This document shows, one piece after another, positions 26,556 through 35,857 of a stretch of 64,000 bases of DNA. The stretch is from the NCBI GenBank assembly GCA_016278325.1, contig JADQCB010000034.1, positions 62,001 to 126,000 on the forward strand, given 5' to 3'. The first letter of the stretch is position 1; each line of letters opens with the position of its first letter. This DNA is from Actibacterium sp. GTDB lineage: Bacteria > Pseudomonadota > Alphaproteobacteria > Rhodobacterales > Rhodobacteraceae. The translations under genes and the position numbers were made by a program. The notes beneath the pieces are model-generated. The model worked only from the letters and a program-made list of their open reading frames with translations. It had not been told where the DNA came from and searched no databases.

Positions 26556-26885
26556 ATGGTGGATCCGGTCGAGGAAGAGCGGCTTGCGCGGCTCGAAAAG
26601 CGGATCGCGGCGGCGAAGAAGACGCTTGCGCCGGAAAAGGCCCACCAGGAAGAACATTATTCTCAGGCACAGCTTGCCTGGCGGATGGTGACAGAGCTTG
26701 TGGCCGGTCTGGGGATCGGCTTTGGCATCGGTTACGGGCTGGACGTGCTGCTTGGCACTTTGCCCTTCCTGCTGGTGCTGTTCACATTGCTGGGCTTCGC
26801 GGCCGGGGTGAAGACGATGCTTCGATCCGCCGCCGAGATCCAGAAACGGATGACGGCCGAGGCCGACAAGGACGAAAGGGGCTGA
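26556..26885 (+). CDS. atpI: ATP synthase protein I
   Basis: A 109-residue membrane protein that assists c-ring assembly. A charged N-terminal helix (about 1-40) is followed by two hydrophobic helices (about 47-68 and 72-92) with the glycine-rich [13 protein letters not shown]. The ATG at 26556 is 8 nt after GAGGGGG; a TTG at 26550 is too close. It opens the F0 operon, with atpB starting 2 nt after its stop. Confidence 0.9.
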   Translation: MVDPVEEERLARLEKRIAAAKKTLAPEKAHQEEHYSQAQLAWRMVTELVAGLGIGFGIGYGLDVLLGTLPFLLVLFTLLGFAAGVKTMLRSAAEIQKRMTAEADKDERG

Positions 26886-26887
26886 AC

Positions 26888-27643
26888 GTGGCGACCGAAG
26901 AGCACAGCGAAGGCGCGGGTCGGGCAATCGACCCGATGGATCAGTTCATCGTCAAGCCGTTGTTCGGCGGTGACACGGTGCATTGGTATACCCCCACGAA
27001 CGTGACGCTATGGATGGCGATCACGGTTCTGGTGATCTTCCTGCTGCTGATCGTCGGCACCCGCGGACGGGCCACGATCCCGTCGCGCGTCCAGTCGATT
27101 GCCGAACTGGCCTATGGCTTCGTTCACAAGATGGTCGAAGACGTGACCGGCAAGGATGCGCTGAAATATTTCCCCTACATCATGACGCTGTTCATGTTCA
27201 TCGTGTTCTCGAATTTCATGGGCCTGCTGCCGCTGGCCTTTACCACCACGAGCCATATCGCGGTCACCGCCACGCTGGCGCTGGCGGTGTTCCTGAGCGT
27301 CACGATCCTGGGGTTTGTCAAGAACGGCGCCAAGTTCCTGGGCCTTTTCTGGGTGTCCGCGGCGCCGCTGGCGCTGCGGCCGATCCTCGCGGTGATCGAG
27401 CTGATTTCCTATTTCGTCCGCCCGGTCAGCCATTCCGTGCGTCTGATGGGCAACATGATGGCCGGCCACGCGGTGATCAAGGTGTTTGCCGGCTTCGCCG
27501 CGGTCGCCGTGATTTCGCCGGTTTCGGTGCTGGCGGTCACCGCGATGTACGGGCTGGAGGTGCTGGTCGCTTTCATCCAGGCCTATGTCTTCACAATTCT
27601 GACCTGCGTCTATCTGCGCGACGCGCTGCATCCGTCGCACTGA
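26888..27643 (+). CDS. atpB: F0F1 ATP synthase subunit a
   Basis: A 251-residue integral membrane subunit that forms the proton half-channels beside the c-ring. Helices are visible around 40-60, 95-120, 125-145, 185-215 and 220-245. The essential Arg lies in [12 protein letters not shown] near residue 190, and [11 protein letters not shown] just before it is typical. The GTG at 26888 is preceded by AAAGGGG. It is the second gene of atpI-B-E-F'-F; the F1 genes are not in this window. Confidence 0.96.
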   Translation: MATEEHSEGAGRAIDPMDQFIVKPLFGGDTVHWYTPTNVTLWMAITVLVIFLLLIVGTRGRATIPSRVQSIAELAYGFVHKMVEDVTGKDALKYFPYIMTLFMFIVFSNFMGLLPLAFTTTSHIAVTATLALAVFLSVTILGFVKNGAKFLGLFWVSAAPLALRPILAVIELISYFVRPVSHSVRLMGNMMAGHAVIKVFAGFAAVAVISPVSVLAVTAMYGLEVLVAFIQAYVFTILTCVYLRDALHPSH

Positions 27644-27698
27644 CGGTCGGATCGAACCAACCAATCACAACCAGTTCCAAACGTAAGGAGAAAACGAA

Positions 27699-27935
27699 AT
27701 GGAAGGCGATATCGCACAACTGGGTCAATATATCGGCGCCGGCCTCGCGGGCATCGGCTCTGGCGCTTCGGCCATCGGCGTGGGCCATGTGGCAGGGAAC
27801 TTCCTGTCGGGCGCGCTGCGCAACCCGTCGGCCGCCGCCGGCCAGACCGCGACCCTCTTCATCGGTATCGCGTTTGCGGAAGCCCTGGGGATCTTCTCGT
27901 TCCTCGTTGCGCTTCTGCTGATGTTCGCCGTGTAA
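27699..27935 (+). CDS. atpE: F0F1 ATP synthase subunit c
   Basis: A 78-residue hairpin of two helices that forms the proton-driven rotor ring. The first helix is Gly-rich ([18 protein letters not shown]). The polar loop carries ALRNPSA, and the ion-binding Glu is in the second helix ([10 protein letters not shown], near residue 61). A strong AAGGAG precedes the ATG inside a 55-nt A/C-rich spacer, as expected for the high copy number of this subunit. Confidence 0.97.
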   Translation: MEGDIAQLGQYIGAGLAGIGSGASAIGVGHVAGNFLSGALRNPSAAAGQTATLFIGIAFAEALGIFSFLVALLLMFAV

Positions 27936-28014
27936 TCCGGACGACCCGATCCTTACGGCCGGGTGGGCCCGCCAGGCGCCCGCCCGGTGTAATCCGAGGT
28001 TCCCGGAGGACGAC

Positions 28015-28572
28015 ATGGCAACAGACGCGACCGAAGCCGCCCACGGGGCAGCAACCGCCGCTCATGCCGCGGCCGAGCCGACCGGCATGCCGCAGCTCGA
28101 TTTCACGACCTTCCCCAACCAGATTTTCTGGCTGGTGATTGCGCTGGTGGTCATCTACCTGATGCTGTCGCGCGTTGCGCTTCCGCGCATCGCCGGGGTG
28201 CTGGCCGATCGGCAGGGATCGATCACGAACGACATCGCCAAGGCCGAAGAGTTGAAGCTGAAGGCGAAAGAGGCCGAAGAGGCCTATAATCAGGCTTTGG
28301 CCGATGCCCGCGCCGAGGCGCAAAAGATCATCGCCAAGGCAAAGGAAGAGATCCAGGCGGATCTGGACGACGCCATCGAGAAGGCCGATGCCGAGATTGC
28401 CGCACGTTCGGCCGAATCGGAAAAGGCGATCAACGAGATCCGCGAAGGTGCGCTGGAAAGCGTGACGGAAGTGGCCCGCGACACCGCGTTCGAAATCGTC
28501 GCGGCCCTGGGCCAGCAGGCCGACGCGAAAACGGTGGCCGACGCGGTCGACAGCCGGCTGAAAGGATCGTGA
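28015..28572 (+). CDS. F0F1 ATP synthase subunit b'
   Basis: A 185-residue stator subunit with an Ala/Thr-rich N-terminus, one membrane helix (about 42-62), and a long charged coiled coil to the C-terminus. The presence of this divergent b' next to b is characteristic of photosynthetic and alphaproteobacterial ATP synthases, where a b/b' heterodimer forms the peripheral stalk. The stop is one base before the atpF ATG. The symbol is often atpF' or atpX. Confidence 0.93.
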   Translation: MATDATEAAHGAATAAHAAAEPTGMPQLDFTTFPNQIFWLVIALVVIYLMLSRVALPRIAGVLADRQGSITNDIAKAEELKLKAKEAEEAYNQALADARAEAQKIIAKAKEEIQADLDDAIEKADAEIAARSAESEKAINEIREGALESVTEVARDTAFEIVAALGQQADAKTVADAVDSRLKGS

Positions 28573-28573
28573 A

Positions 28574-29128
28574 ATGAAGAGACTTTCTGTTCTGTTCGCC
28601 CTTCTCGCCAGCCCGGCGCTGGCCGCGACCGGCCCGTTCTTTTCGCTGGGCAACACGAACTTTATCGTCCTGCTCGCCTTCCTGCTGTTCATCGCGATTC
28701 TGGTCTATTTCAAGGTGCCGCGCCTGCTGGGTGACATGCTGGACAAGCGCGCCGAGGGCATTCGCGGCGAATTGCAAGAGGCCCGTGCCCTGCGCGACGA
28801 GGCGCAGGCCGTTCTGGCCTCTTACGAGCGCAAGCAGAAGGAAGTGCAGGAGCAATCCGAGCGCATCATCGCCCATGCCCGCGAAGAAGCCGAGATTGCC
28901 GCCGAGCAATCCAGGAAGGATCTGGAGGCGTCCATCGCCCGGCGGCTGCAATCGGCCGAAGACCAGATCGCCTCGGCCCAGGCGAATGCCGTGCGTGAAG
29001 TGCGCGAGCGCGCGATTGCCGTGGCCACCGCGGCCGCCGGAGATGTGATCGCCCGGCAAATGACTGCGGATGCGCGCGACAAGCTGGTCGAGGATGCGAT
29101 TGCCCAGGTGCAACAGAAAATGCACTGA
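28574..29128 (+). CDS. atpF: F0F1 ATP synthase subunit b
   Basis: A 184-residue stator subunit with a short signal-like hydrophobic start (about 1-18), a membrane helix (about 31-50) and a long coiled-coil arm. The PRLLGDMLDKRAEGIRGEL segment near residue 55 and the Ala/Glu-rich heptads are typical. It pairs with the preceding b' subunit. It is the last gene of the operon and is followed after 24 nt by a strong intrinsic terminator. Confidence 0.94.
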   Translation: MKRLSVLFALLASPALAATGPFFSLGNTNFIVLLAFLLFIAILVYFKVPRLLGDMLDKRAEGIRGELQEARALRDEAQAVLASYERKQKEVQEQSERIIAHAREEAEIAAEQSRKDLEASIARRLQSAEDQIASAQANAVREVRERAIAVATAAAGDVIARQMTADARDKLVEDAIAQVQQKMH

Positions 29129-29152
29129 CCGACCCCGCTACGCATGACCCTG

Positions 29153-29179
29153 AAAACCCGGCCGCCGGCCGGGTTTTTT
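29153..29179 (+). terminator. Intrinsic terminator of the F0 operon
   Basis: An 11-bp perfect stem (AAAACCCGGCC at 29153-29163, GGCCGGGTTTT at 29167-29177) with a 3-nt loop, then a T-run to 29179. This is a textbook Rho-independent terminator 24 nt after the atpF stop. The rest of the gap (29180-29454) shows no gene; a direct repeat CCGATATT occurs near 29335 and 29369. Confidence 0.9.
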
Positions 29180-29454
29180 CATGCCGAACGATTACGACAC
29201 TGCAAACGATCGGTGGCAGATACGGTCGGCCCCCGCCACGAGGTGACGAGGGCCGCCTGATCGCAAGGCCCGGATGCGGCGAACCGGGTGGGGGCTGAAA
29301 CGCTCGCCGCACCGGGGTTGATCTTGCGCAACATCCGATATTTGGCCCGAAAACCCGGCCGATATTGGGGGCTCCATGGGAAAAGGCGGGGTGATTTCGC
29401 GGCGAAACCGGGGCGGCGCTTGATTTGCCGACCGATCCGGGCCAGATTTTTCGC

Positions 29455-29799
29455 ATGACGCTTCAGACTCCCCCGCCGTCTTCATCCGTTTCCGCTCCTG
29501 CCCAGGTCAGCTTCGACCGGCGCGAATTGGGCGTGATCCTGACACTCTATGGCCGGATGGTCGCAGCCGGGGAATGGCGTGATTACGGGATATCCTGTCT
29601 GAGGGAAGTCGCGGTTTTCTCGGTTTTCCGGCGGACGGCCGAACACCCGCTTTACCGGATCGAGAAACGCCCCCGACAACGCAACCGGCAGGGGCTTTAT
29701 GCCGTGATCGGGATGAACGGGCAGATCCTCAAGCGCGGCCACGATTTGAAAACGGTCCTGCGGGTGCTTGAGAGAAAGCTGATTCGGGCGGTCGACTGA
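29455..29799 (+). CDS. DUF2794-family protein
   Basis: A 114-residue protein with a Pro/Ser-rich start and a compact domain from about residue 18 (QVSFDRRELGVILTLYGRMV) to LRVLERKLIRAVD at the end. This matches the DUF2794 pattern, a small family confined largely to Alphaproteobacteria with no known function. The ATG at 29455 is preferred over a TTG at 29425. It converges on the NlpC/P60 gene, with a GCCCGG-TG-CCGGGC stem (29801-29814) between the two stops. Confidence 0.82.
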   Translation: MTLQTPPPSSSVSAPAQVSFDRRELGVILTLYGRMVAAGEWRDYGISCLREVAVFSVFRRTAEHPLYRIEKRPRQRNRQGLYAVIGMNGQILKRGHDLKTVLRVLERKLIRAVD

Positions 29800-29815
29800 C
29801 GCCCGGTGCCGGGCC

Positions 29816-30643
29816 TCACAGCCGTTTGTGCGCCGTGAGCGGCCCGTCGCCCTGGTCCTCGATCCGCGCGATGGCGTCGCGAATGGGCTCATATGCGACG
29901 GCCATGTGATATGCGTTTGCGTGAATCAGGATCTCGGCATCGACGGCGATCGCCACATGACCCGGCCAGAAAAACAGATCGCCCCGGCGCGGCGCCGTTC
30001 CTTGCGGCAGCTCTGTGCCCAGGGCCGATTGTTGCAGGTCGCTGTCGCCGGGGCAATCGATGTGGCAGGCGAGATGCGCCGCCTGGACGAGCCCGGAACA
30101 ATCGACCCCGCGCGTCGAGTTTCCGCCCCACAGATATGGCGACCCGAAGAAAAGCTGCGCCACGGTTGCCGGATCCCGCATCGCGGCATTCAGGGGGCGC
30201 AAATGCGGTTTCGGAACGAAAAGACCCTCTTCGGTTTCAAAGAACCGTCCCGAGGCCGACACGACCCGGAACCGCGCCCCGAACGGCAGCGCCATGTCCT
30301 CATGCGCCTTGAAATCCGGTCCCGGATAGGCATGGGTTGCCGGCGTGGCGACGAAATGGGTGCAGTCGATCACCGGCTTCAGATCCACGACGGCAATATA
30401 CCCGACATGGCCGTCGCGCCGCGCCTGCCCGAACGCATGGCCGTCATGGTCTTCCAGGACCCGAAAGGTTTCACCGAAAAGCAACTGCCGGTCGCGCCGC
30501 CCGCCCGGCGCGTCCAGAAGATCGACAACCGGCCGCGCCGCAGCCTGCCAGACTCCGGCGACGAAATGCTCGGCCGTGACCTGGCCCTTCAGTTCAACCG
30601 CCGCCACGCGGCCATTGGCGGGTGTAAGCCGGCGGTCCGTCAC
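29816..30643 (-). CDS. NlpC/P60 peptidase with N-terminal SH3-like region
   Basis: A 275-residue cell-wall-type cysteine peptidase. SH3-like segments fill about residues 45-150 (LLFGETFRVLED, GYIAVVDL). The NlpC/P60 catalytic domain follows, with Cys in STRGVDCSGLVQAA near 195, His in GHVAIAVD near 240 and a third polar residue in ILIHANAY. Members cleave peptidoglycan stem peptides. No signal peptide is evident with the GTG at 30643, which overlaps the aminopeptidase stop as GTGA. Coupling to a leucyl aminopeptidase suggests joint recycling of wall peptides. Confidence 0.88.
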   Translation of the reverse strand: MTDRRLTPANGRVAAVELKGQVTAEHFVAGVWQAAARPVVDLLDAPGGRRDRQLLFGETFRVLEDHDGHAFGQARRDGHVGYIAVVDLKPVIDCTHFVATPATHAYPGPDFKAHEDMALPFGARFRVVSASGRFFETEEGLFVPKPHLRPLNAAMRDPATVAQLFFGSPYLWGGNSTRGVDCSGLVQAAHLACHIDCPGDSDLQQSALGTELPQGTAPRRGDLFFWPGHVAIAVDAEILIHANAYHMAVAYEPIRDAIARIEDQGDGPLTAHKRL

Positions 30644-32022
30644 AGGCCGAGGATCCCGGGCAGGGCATCGAGCAACGCGCGCGCGCCCTGGCCCACGCCA
30701 CCCTTGGGTCGTGCCGGTGCCGCCGCGGGTTGCCATCCGTAGATGTCGAAATGCAGATAGGGGGCGGTTTCGACGAAGCGGCGCAGGAACAGCGCGGCGG
30801 TGATCGAGCCCGCGAATCCCCCCTTGGGCGCGTTGTCGAGATCGGCGATACCGGGCTCGATCATCTCTTCATAGGGGTCGTGAAACGGCATCTGCCAAAC
30901 CGGATCCGCGACCCGGGGCCCGGCCTGGGCCAGTTCCGCGGCGATTTCCGGCGCGGTGGTATAGAAGGGCGCGATATCCGGTCCCAGTGCGACCCGCGCC
31001 GCGCCGGTCAGCGTGGCCATGGAAACGATGCAGTCCGCGGATTGCTCGTCGGCCAGCACCAGCGCGTCGGCCAGCACCAGTCGCCCTTCGGCATCGGTGT
31101 TGTTGATCTCGACCGTCTTGCCACTGCGCGCGGTCAGGATATCGCCGGGTCGAAACGCGTTGCCGGCTATGGCGTTCTCGACCGCGGGCACCAGCACGCG
31201 CAGCCGCAGCGGCAGGTCGAGCGCCATGATCATATGCGCCAGCCCCAGAACCGTGGCCGCCCCGCCCATGTCCTTTTTCATCAATCCCATCGCGGCGGCG
31301 GGCTTGATGTCCAGCCCGCCGGTGTCGAAGCACACGCCCTTGCCCACCAGTGTCAGGGCCGGGCCGCTGGCGCCCCATGTCAGATCGAGCAGCCGCGGGG
31401 CCTGGTCGGCCGCGCGGCCCACGGCATGGATCATTGGAAAGTTCTGCGCCAGAAGATCGTCGCCCCGGATCGCGTCGGCCCGGGCGCCATGATCCGCGGC
31501 CAGCCGGAACAGCGCATCCTCCAGCGCCCCGGGGCCCATGTCTGTGGCCGGCGTGTTGATCAGATCGCGCGTCAATGCCTCGCCCGCCGCGATCGCCTCC
31601 AGCCGCGGGGCATCGACGCCGGCGGGCGCTTTCAGCCGGGCTTTGGCGCCGGGCTGGTCGCGATAGCGGCCAAAGCCATAGCCGGCCAATAGCCAGCCCA
31701 ACGCCTCTTGCGTGCGGGCCGGTTCATCCAGATCGGTGTGCAGGTGGAAAACCCCTTCGGGCAGTTTCGCCGCCGCCCCGGCCAGGTGAAAGCGGCCGCG
31801 CGCCCGCTTTCGTGCCGTGCCGTATCCGGCAACGGCCGCCACCGGCCCCCCGTCCGGACCCGGCAGAAGCTGGACCTCCCCCAGGCCGGCGCTGAACCCG
31901 GAGGCGGACAGCCAGCGCGCCTGTGGCGCCGGCAACGCTTCGCGAAAGGCGGTCAGCGCGTTCTCTTCAATGACGTGAACCGGCAACGAGGCGGCGTCGG
32001 CCGGGGCGAATTCAAGCGGCAT
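30640..32022 (-). CDS. M17-family leucyl aminopeptidase
   Basis: A 460-residue two-metal aminopeptidase. The C-terminal catalytic domain carries VGKGVCFDTGGLDIK near 245, MKKDMGGAA near 270, and the family signature NTDAEGRLVLADAL near 325. The N-terminal macro-like domain is divergent. It removes N-terminal residues from peptides in the cytosol. The ATG at 32022 has GAGGG about 5 nt upstream and is preferred over 32034. The next gene overlaps its stop. The family is sure; the specific subtype (PepA or PepB) is not. Confidence 0.92.
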   Translation of the reverse strand: MPLEFAPADAASLPVHVIEENALTAFREALPAPQARWLSASGFSAGLGEVQLLPGPDGGPVAAVAGYGTARKRARGRFHLAGAAAKLPEGVFHLHTDLDEPARTQEALGWLLAGYGFGRYRDQPGAKARLKAPAGVDAPRLEAIAAGEALTRDLINTPATDMGPGALEDALFRLAADHGARADAIRGDDLLAQNFPMIHAVGRAADQAPRLLDLTWGASGPALTLVGKGVCFDTGGLDIKPAAAMGLMKKDMGGAATVLGLAHMIMALDLPLRLRVLVPAVENAIAGNAFRPGDILTARSGKTVEINNTDAEGRLVLADALVLADEQSADCIVSMATLTGAARVALGPDIAPFYTTAPEIAAELAQAGPRVADPVWQMPFHDPYEEMIEPGIADLDNAPKGGFAGSITAALFLRRFVETAPYLHFDIYGWQPAAAPARPKGGVGQGARALLDALPGILGL

Positions 32023-32053
32023 GAAAACCCTCATGTGTTTCGTGTCCGCTGTA

Positions 32054-32081
32054 AGACTAGACGGAATGCCCCGACCTGCAA
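32054..32081 (-). promoter_or_regulatory. Candidate promoter of the aminopeptidase gene
   Basis: On the minus strand TTGCAG (32081-32076), a 16-bp spacer and TAGTCT (32059-32054), about 30 nt before the start codon. Confidence 0.4.
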
Positions 32082-32088
32082 GCCGCGA

Positions 32089-32466
32089 TCACCCGGACAT
32101 GTCCTGAAGATCCCACACCATCTTGAGCGAGCGGTTCGCCAGCCGGTCCAGACGTGCCAGGATCGCCGCCATCGCGATCGGGTTGTCCGCGAGTGCGGTC
32201 ATTTCCAGATCGTCTGCCACATGCCCCAGGCTGCACAGGCCCAGCGGTTCGGCGATGTCGCGCAGGCGCCTTGCGGCTTGCGGGATCGCCTGCGCTTGCC
32301 CGGCGCGCATCAGTCCCTTTAACCGCTCCATCTCCAGCGCCAGTTCCTCGGTTGCGCTGGCGATTGCCGCTTTCGCCCGTGTTTCCCCCAGTTCGACATA
32401 GATCCCCGCCAGCCGTTCGGGATCCATGCTCAACGCCTCCTCGTGCCAAAGTTCCATGACTCTCAT
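32089..32466 (-). CDS. Small helical protein resembling a degenerate Hpt domain
   Basis: A 125-residue, almost entirely helical protein. Residues 64-76 (AARRLRDIAEPLG) fit the histidine-phosphotransfer pattern A-H-x-L-K-G-x-A-x-x-L-G, but the phospho-acceptor His is R66, Lys is R69 and Gly is D70. The following CSLGHVADDLE also fits the helix after the active site. It may be an inactive Hpt-like fold that binds a receiver or kinase without phosphotransfer. Start candidates lie at 32466 and 32457 and cannot be separated. The gene is divergent from a carbonic anhydrase. Confidence 0.65.
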   Translation of the reverse strand: MRVMELWHEEALSMDPERLAGIYVELGETRAKAAIASATEELALEMERLKGLMRAGQAQAIPQAARRLRDIAEPLGLCSLGHVADDLEMTALADNPIAMAAILARLDRLANRSLKMVWDLQDMSG

Positions 32467-32588
32467 CACCCCGCATCCTCTGCACCACGCGCACCCCACG
32501 CAGGGCAAGGCTGTCATTTCAACGTCAAGAAACCGTTTCCGGGCGCCGATAGTTTTCCCTAGAATTCCCGGCGAATGCGTCATAATGC

Positions 32589-33269
32589 ATGCGGATGACC
32601 GAGGAGTCTTCGTTCCCGCGGCCGGATGCCCGACCGCTGCCTGCCTATCTGATCCAGCGGTATCAGGGCTGGCGCGCCACCACGCATGCCGAAAACCACA
32701 TCTGGTATCGCCGCCTCGCCGAAGAGGGCCAGCATCCGCGGGCAATGGTCATATCATGCTGCGACAGCCGGGTTCATGTGACCTCGATCTTCGGCGCGGA
32801 CCAGGGCGAGTTCTTCATCCACCGCAACATCGCCAATCTGGTGCCGCCCTACAACCCGGATGGCGATCTGCACGGCACATCGGCCACGGTGGAATTCGCC
32901 GTGAGCGCATTGCGCGTGCCGCATCTGATCGTCCTGGGACATTCCAATTGCGGTGGCGTGCGGGGCTGCCACGACATGTGCGCCGGCAATGCGCCCGAGC
33001 TGGAAAGGAAATCCAGTTTCGTCGGTCGCTGGATGGATCTGCTGCGCCCCAGCTATACCCGCCAGGCCGGCATCGCGGATGAGGCCGTTCGCCTGCGCGC
33101 GATGGAAAAGGACGCGGTCATCCTGTCCCTGTCCAACCTGATGACCTTCCCTTTCGTCAAGGCGGCGGTCGAGGCGGGCGAAATGACGATCCACGGATTG
33201 TGGACCGATATCGCCGACGGGGCGCTGGAATATTACGATCCGGTCGAGAACCGGTTCCTGGCGGTCTGA
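32589..33269 (+). CDS. Beta-class carbonic anhydrase
   Basis: A 226-residue zinc enzyme that interconverts CO2 and bicarbonate. The zinc ligands are seen in SCCDSRV near residue 57 and in GHSNCGGV near 118, with the Asp/Arg dyad in CDSR. It ends with a conserved THGLWxD-like segment (IHGLWTDIADG). Two starts (32589 and 32595) are possible, neither with a clear Shine-Dalgarno. TTCCGG-17-TAGAAT at 32537-32565 may be the promoter. Confidence 0.93.
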   Translation: MRMTEESSFPRPDARPLPAYLIQRYQGWRATTHAENHIWYRRLAEEGQHPRAMVISCCDSRVHVTSIFGADQGEFFIHRNIANLVPPYNPDGDLHGTSATVEFAVSALRVPHLIVLGHSNCGGVRGCHDMCAGNAPELERKSSFVGRWMDLLRPSYTRQAGIADEAVRLRAMEKDAVILSLSNLMTFPFVKAAVEAGEMTIHGLWTDIADGALEYYDPVENRFLAV

Positions 33270-33371
33270 AACCGCCTTTTCGCCCGGCGTCGCGGGGCCC
33301 GGGCTTTCGGTTGACATGACGGCGGCGGCCGCGAAGGGCCGCTGCCTGGCATGAATGTCCCGCCGGAATGC

Positions 33372-34394
33372 TCAGCCTTTCTTGAGAATCCGGTTCGCCA
33401 GCACTTCGGCGATTTGCACCGCGTTCAGCGCCGCGCCCTTGCGCAGGTTGTCCGACACGCACCACAGGTTCAGCCCGTTCTCGATCGTGCTGTCCTGGCG
33501 GATCCGGCTGATGAAGGTGGCGAAATCGCCGACACAGTCCACCGGCGTGATATAGCCGCCGTCCTCGCGCTTGTCGACGACCATCAGGCCGGGGCTTTCG
33601 CGCAGGATGTCGCGCGCCTCGTCCTCGTCGAGGAATTCCTCGAACTCGATATTGATCGCCTCGGCGTGCCCGACGAATACCGGCACGCGCACGCAGGTCG
33701 CCGTCAGCTTGATCGCCGGATCGACGATCTTCTTGGTCTCGGCGACCATCTTCCACTCTTCCTTGGTGGAGCCGTCGTCGAGGAACACGTCGATATGGGG
33801 GATCACGTTGAAGGCGATCTGCTTGGGGTAGACATGCGGCTCGACCTCCTGGCCCGGCACATACATGCCCTTTGTCTGGTCCCACAGCTCGTCGATGCCG
33901 TCCTTTCCCGACCCCGAGACCGATTGATAGGTCGAGACAACCACGCGCCTGATCTTCGCCCGGTCATGCAGCGGCTTGAGCGCGACGACCATCTGCGCGG
34001 TCGAGCAGTTCGGGTTGGCGATGATGTTCTTCTTCGAATAGCCGGTGATCGCATCGGCGTTCACCTCGGGAACGATCAGCGGCACGTCGGGGTCGTAGCG
34101 ATAGAGCGAGCTGTTGTCGATCACCACGCAGCCAGCCTTGGCGGCCTTGGGTGCGTATTCCTGGGTGGCCTCCGAGCCGATGGCGAACAGCGCGATATCC
34201 CACCCGGCAAAATCGAATTGGGCCAGGTCCTGGGTCTTGAGCGTTCTGTCGCCGAAGCTCACCTCGGTGCCGAGGCTCCGGCGCGACGCGAGCGCGGCGA
34301 CCTCATCCACCGGGAACTGGCGCTCGGCCAGGATGTTCAGCATTTCGCGGCCCACATTTCCGGTGGCGCCGACAACGGCGATCTTGTAGCCCAT
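33372..34394 (-). CDS. asd: Aspartate-semialdehyde dehydrogenase
   Basis: A 340-residue enzyme that reduces aspartyl-phosphate to aspartate semialdehyde, the branch point for lysine, threonine and methionine. The NADP-binding GATGNVGREM is at residue 10, the catalytic Cys in NPNCSTAQ near 132, and the substrate region VSTYQSVSGSGK near 155. Its start is preceded by AGGAGAG. The product also feeds DapB, encoded at 20987-21799. Confidence 0.96.
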   Translation of the reverse strand: MGYKIAVVGATGNVGREMLNILAERQFPVDEVAALASRRSLGTEVSFGDRTLKTQDLAQFDFAGWDIALFAIGSEATQEYAPKAAKAGCVVIDNSSLYRYDPDVPLIVPEVNADAITGYSKKNIIANPNCSTAQMVVALKPLHDRAKIRRVVVSTYQSVSGSGKDGIDELWDQTKGMYVPGQEVEPHVYPKQIAFNVIPHIDVFLDDGSTKEEWKMVAETKKIVDPAIKLTATCVRVPVFVGHAEAINIEFEEFLDEDEARDILRESPGLMVVDKREDGGYITPVDCVGDFATFISRIRQDSTIENGLNLWCVSDNLRKGAALNAVQIAEVLANRILKKG

Positions 34395-34454
34395 ATTGGC
34401 TCTCCTGCTGTCTCATGACATTGGCGCGCAGGTTTATCGCAAAGAATCGCGTTG

Positions 34455-35600
34455 TTAAAGGGGGCTCTCGCCCGACAGTTTCGCCCGGATCGCGGCCGCG
34501 TCCAGGCGGGCCGATCCGTCTGCCGCGATTTCAAGCCGCGGATAATAGACCTGGTCGAGATAGGTCATGAACGCCGCGCGAAGCGCCGGGTCGAAGGTCA
34601 GGTTTTCAGCCTCGCTCAGCAGGTGATGCAGGGCGCGCGGCCCGTCTGCGCGGTGGACAAGGCCGGGCAACGCATAGAACGCCTCGCCCAGCACGATCAC
34701 CGGCCGGTCATGGAAGAAGGCCTGAAGCCCGACCGAGGAATTGATCGTGACCACACCCGCCGACGCCGCGACCTGGGCGAAGGTGTCGGTTTCATTGTCG
34801 ATGACAAGGCGCCCGTGGGCACGATCGACGGCCGCCCTGACCGCCTCGCCCAGCCCGGCCCTGGCCGACGGATGTTCCTTCACGCGGATATGCCAGCCGT
34901 CCGGCAATTCGGCGGCGGCGTCGGACAGGATGTCGAGCATGCCGGGAACCGATCCAACCCAGCCCGAGAAAAGCCTAATCTGGCTGTCGTCGGGCACCTG
35001 CAAAGGGCAGAACAGGAACTTGCCTGCCAGGACAGGCGCTTCTGCACCGCCCTGCTTCACATCGGGCCGGCGCGATGCGCGGGCGATCAGCCCTTCGCCC
35101 ATGCGGCGCCAGTCCTCGCCCGTGCGGGCGGGATCCTTCGCGGCCCAGCCGGTGAAGAATTCCGGATCGCGGGGGACCGAATTCAGGGCATTTATCCCCT
35201 TGGGGTCGATCGTGACCCGGCCGGGAAAGGGGGCAAGCTCGACATAGAGACACCTGGCCCCCGCATCGCGCGCGCCCTGCATGAACGCCCGGCGCGATCC
35301 GGTGATGCCGTTCCAGCAGACCGCGATCCGGGCGCGGTGGCGGCTGAAATAACGGCGCGACCAGTTGTATTGACCCCGGATCAGCCAGTATTTCAGGCCG
35401 CGTGCCAGCGCGCCCCTGGGCTGTTTCTTGGCGGCGGCCAGCGCGGCGCGGGCCTGCTCGGCGCTTTCGGGGAAATCGTGCAACGACAGTCCGATGACAG
35501 GTATGCGCCTGGCCCCGCCCAGCGCATCGCCCAGCGCATCGCCCAGTGCCGCGAAAATGCGATCCTTGGCTTTCGTCCATTCCGCGACATAGGTGATCAT
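34455..35600 (-). CDS. Capsule polysaccharide biosynthesis protein (KpsS/KpsC-like)
   Basis: A 381-residue cytosolic protein of the Capsule_synth family. KpsS and KpsC, the characterised members, are Kdo transferases that build the linker between lipid and capsule. Family-type segments include FCPLQVPDDSQI near 190, VKEHPSA near 240 and TINSSVGLQAFFHDRPVIVLG near 285. A GDALGDALG repeat near residue 15 reflects a short DNA tandem repeat. The ATG at 35600 is preferred over 35693. No other capsule synthesis gene is adjacent, although a polysaccharide-type ABC permease lies at 62948-63772. Confidence 0.83.
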   Translation of the reverse strand: MITYVAEWTKAKDRIFAALGDALGDALGGARRIPVIGLSLHDFPESAEQARAALAAAKKQPRGALARGLKYWLIRGQYNWSRRYFSRHRARIAVCWNGITGSRRAFMQGARDAGARCLYVELAPFPGRVTIDPKGINALNSVPRDPEFFTGWAAKDPARTGEDWRRMGEGLIARASRRPDVKQGGAEAPVLAGKFLFCPLQVPDDSQIRLFSGWVGSVPGMLDILSDAAAELPDGWHIRVKEHPSARAGLGEAVRAAVDRAHGRLVIDNETDTFAQVAASAGVVTINSSVGLQAFFHDRPVIVLGEAFYALPGLVHRADGPRALHHLLSEAENLTFDPALRAAFMTYLDQVYYPRLEIAADGSARLDAAAIRAKLSGESPL

Positions 35601-35857
35601 CGGCGCAATTTCGGTCCATCCGCAAGGTGTAAGCCGCGCAGCTTCGCCCGGCTCGGGGCGGGGCGCCGGCCGCGATCGGGCTGCGGTCGTCACGGCTCCC
35701 GTGGTATGTGGCCCTGCGTCATTTCCGGACCGACGTCAACATGGTCCGGGAAAACGCCTGCCGTTCGCCGCGCGGTGGACCGGGGCGCGACGCGCCCTTT
35801 CCGGAGCGTTCGGCGGAACACTCCGGCAAGGGCCGGCGTCGATGATGCGGGCGCGGA

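Noticed and set aside
35521-35550. CRISPR or other significant repeat
   Set aside because: It is a short in-frame tandem repeat of about 12 bp that codes for GDALGDALG within the capsule gene.
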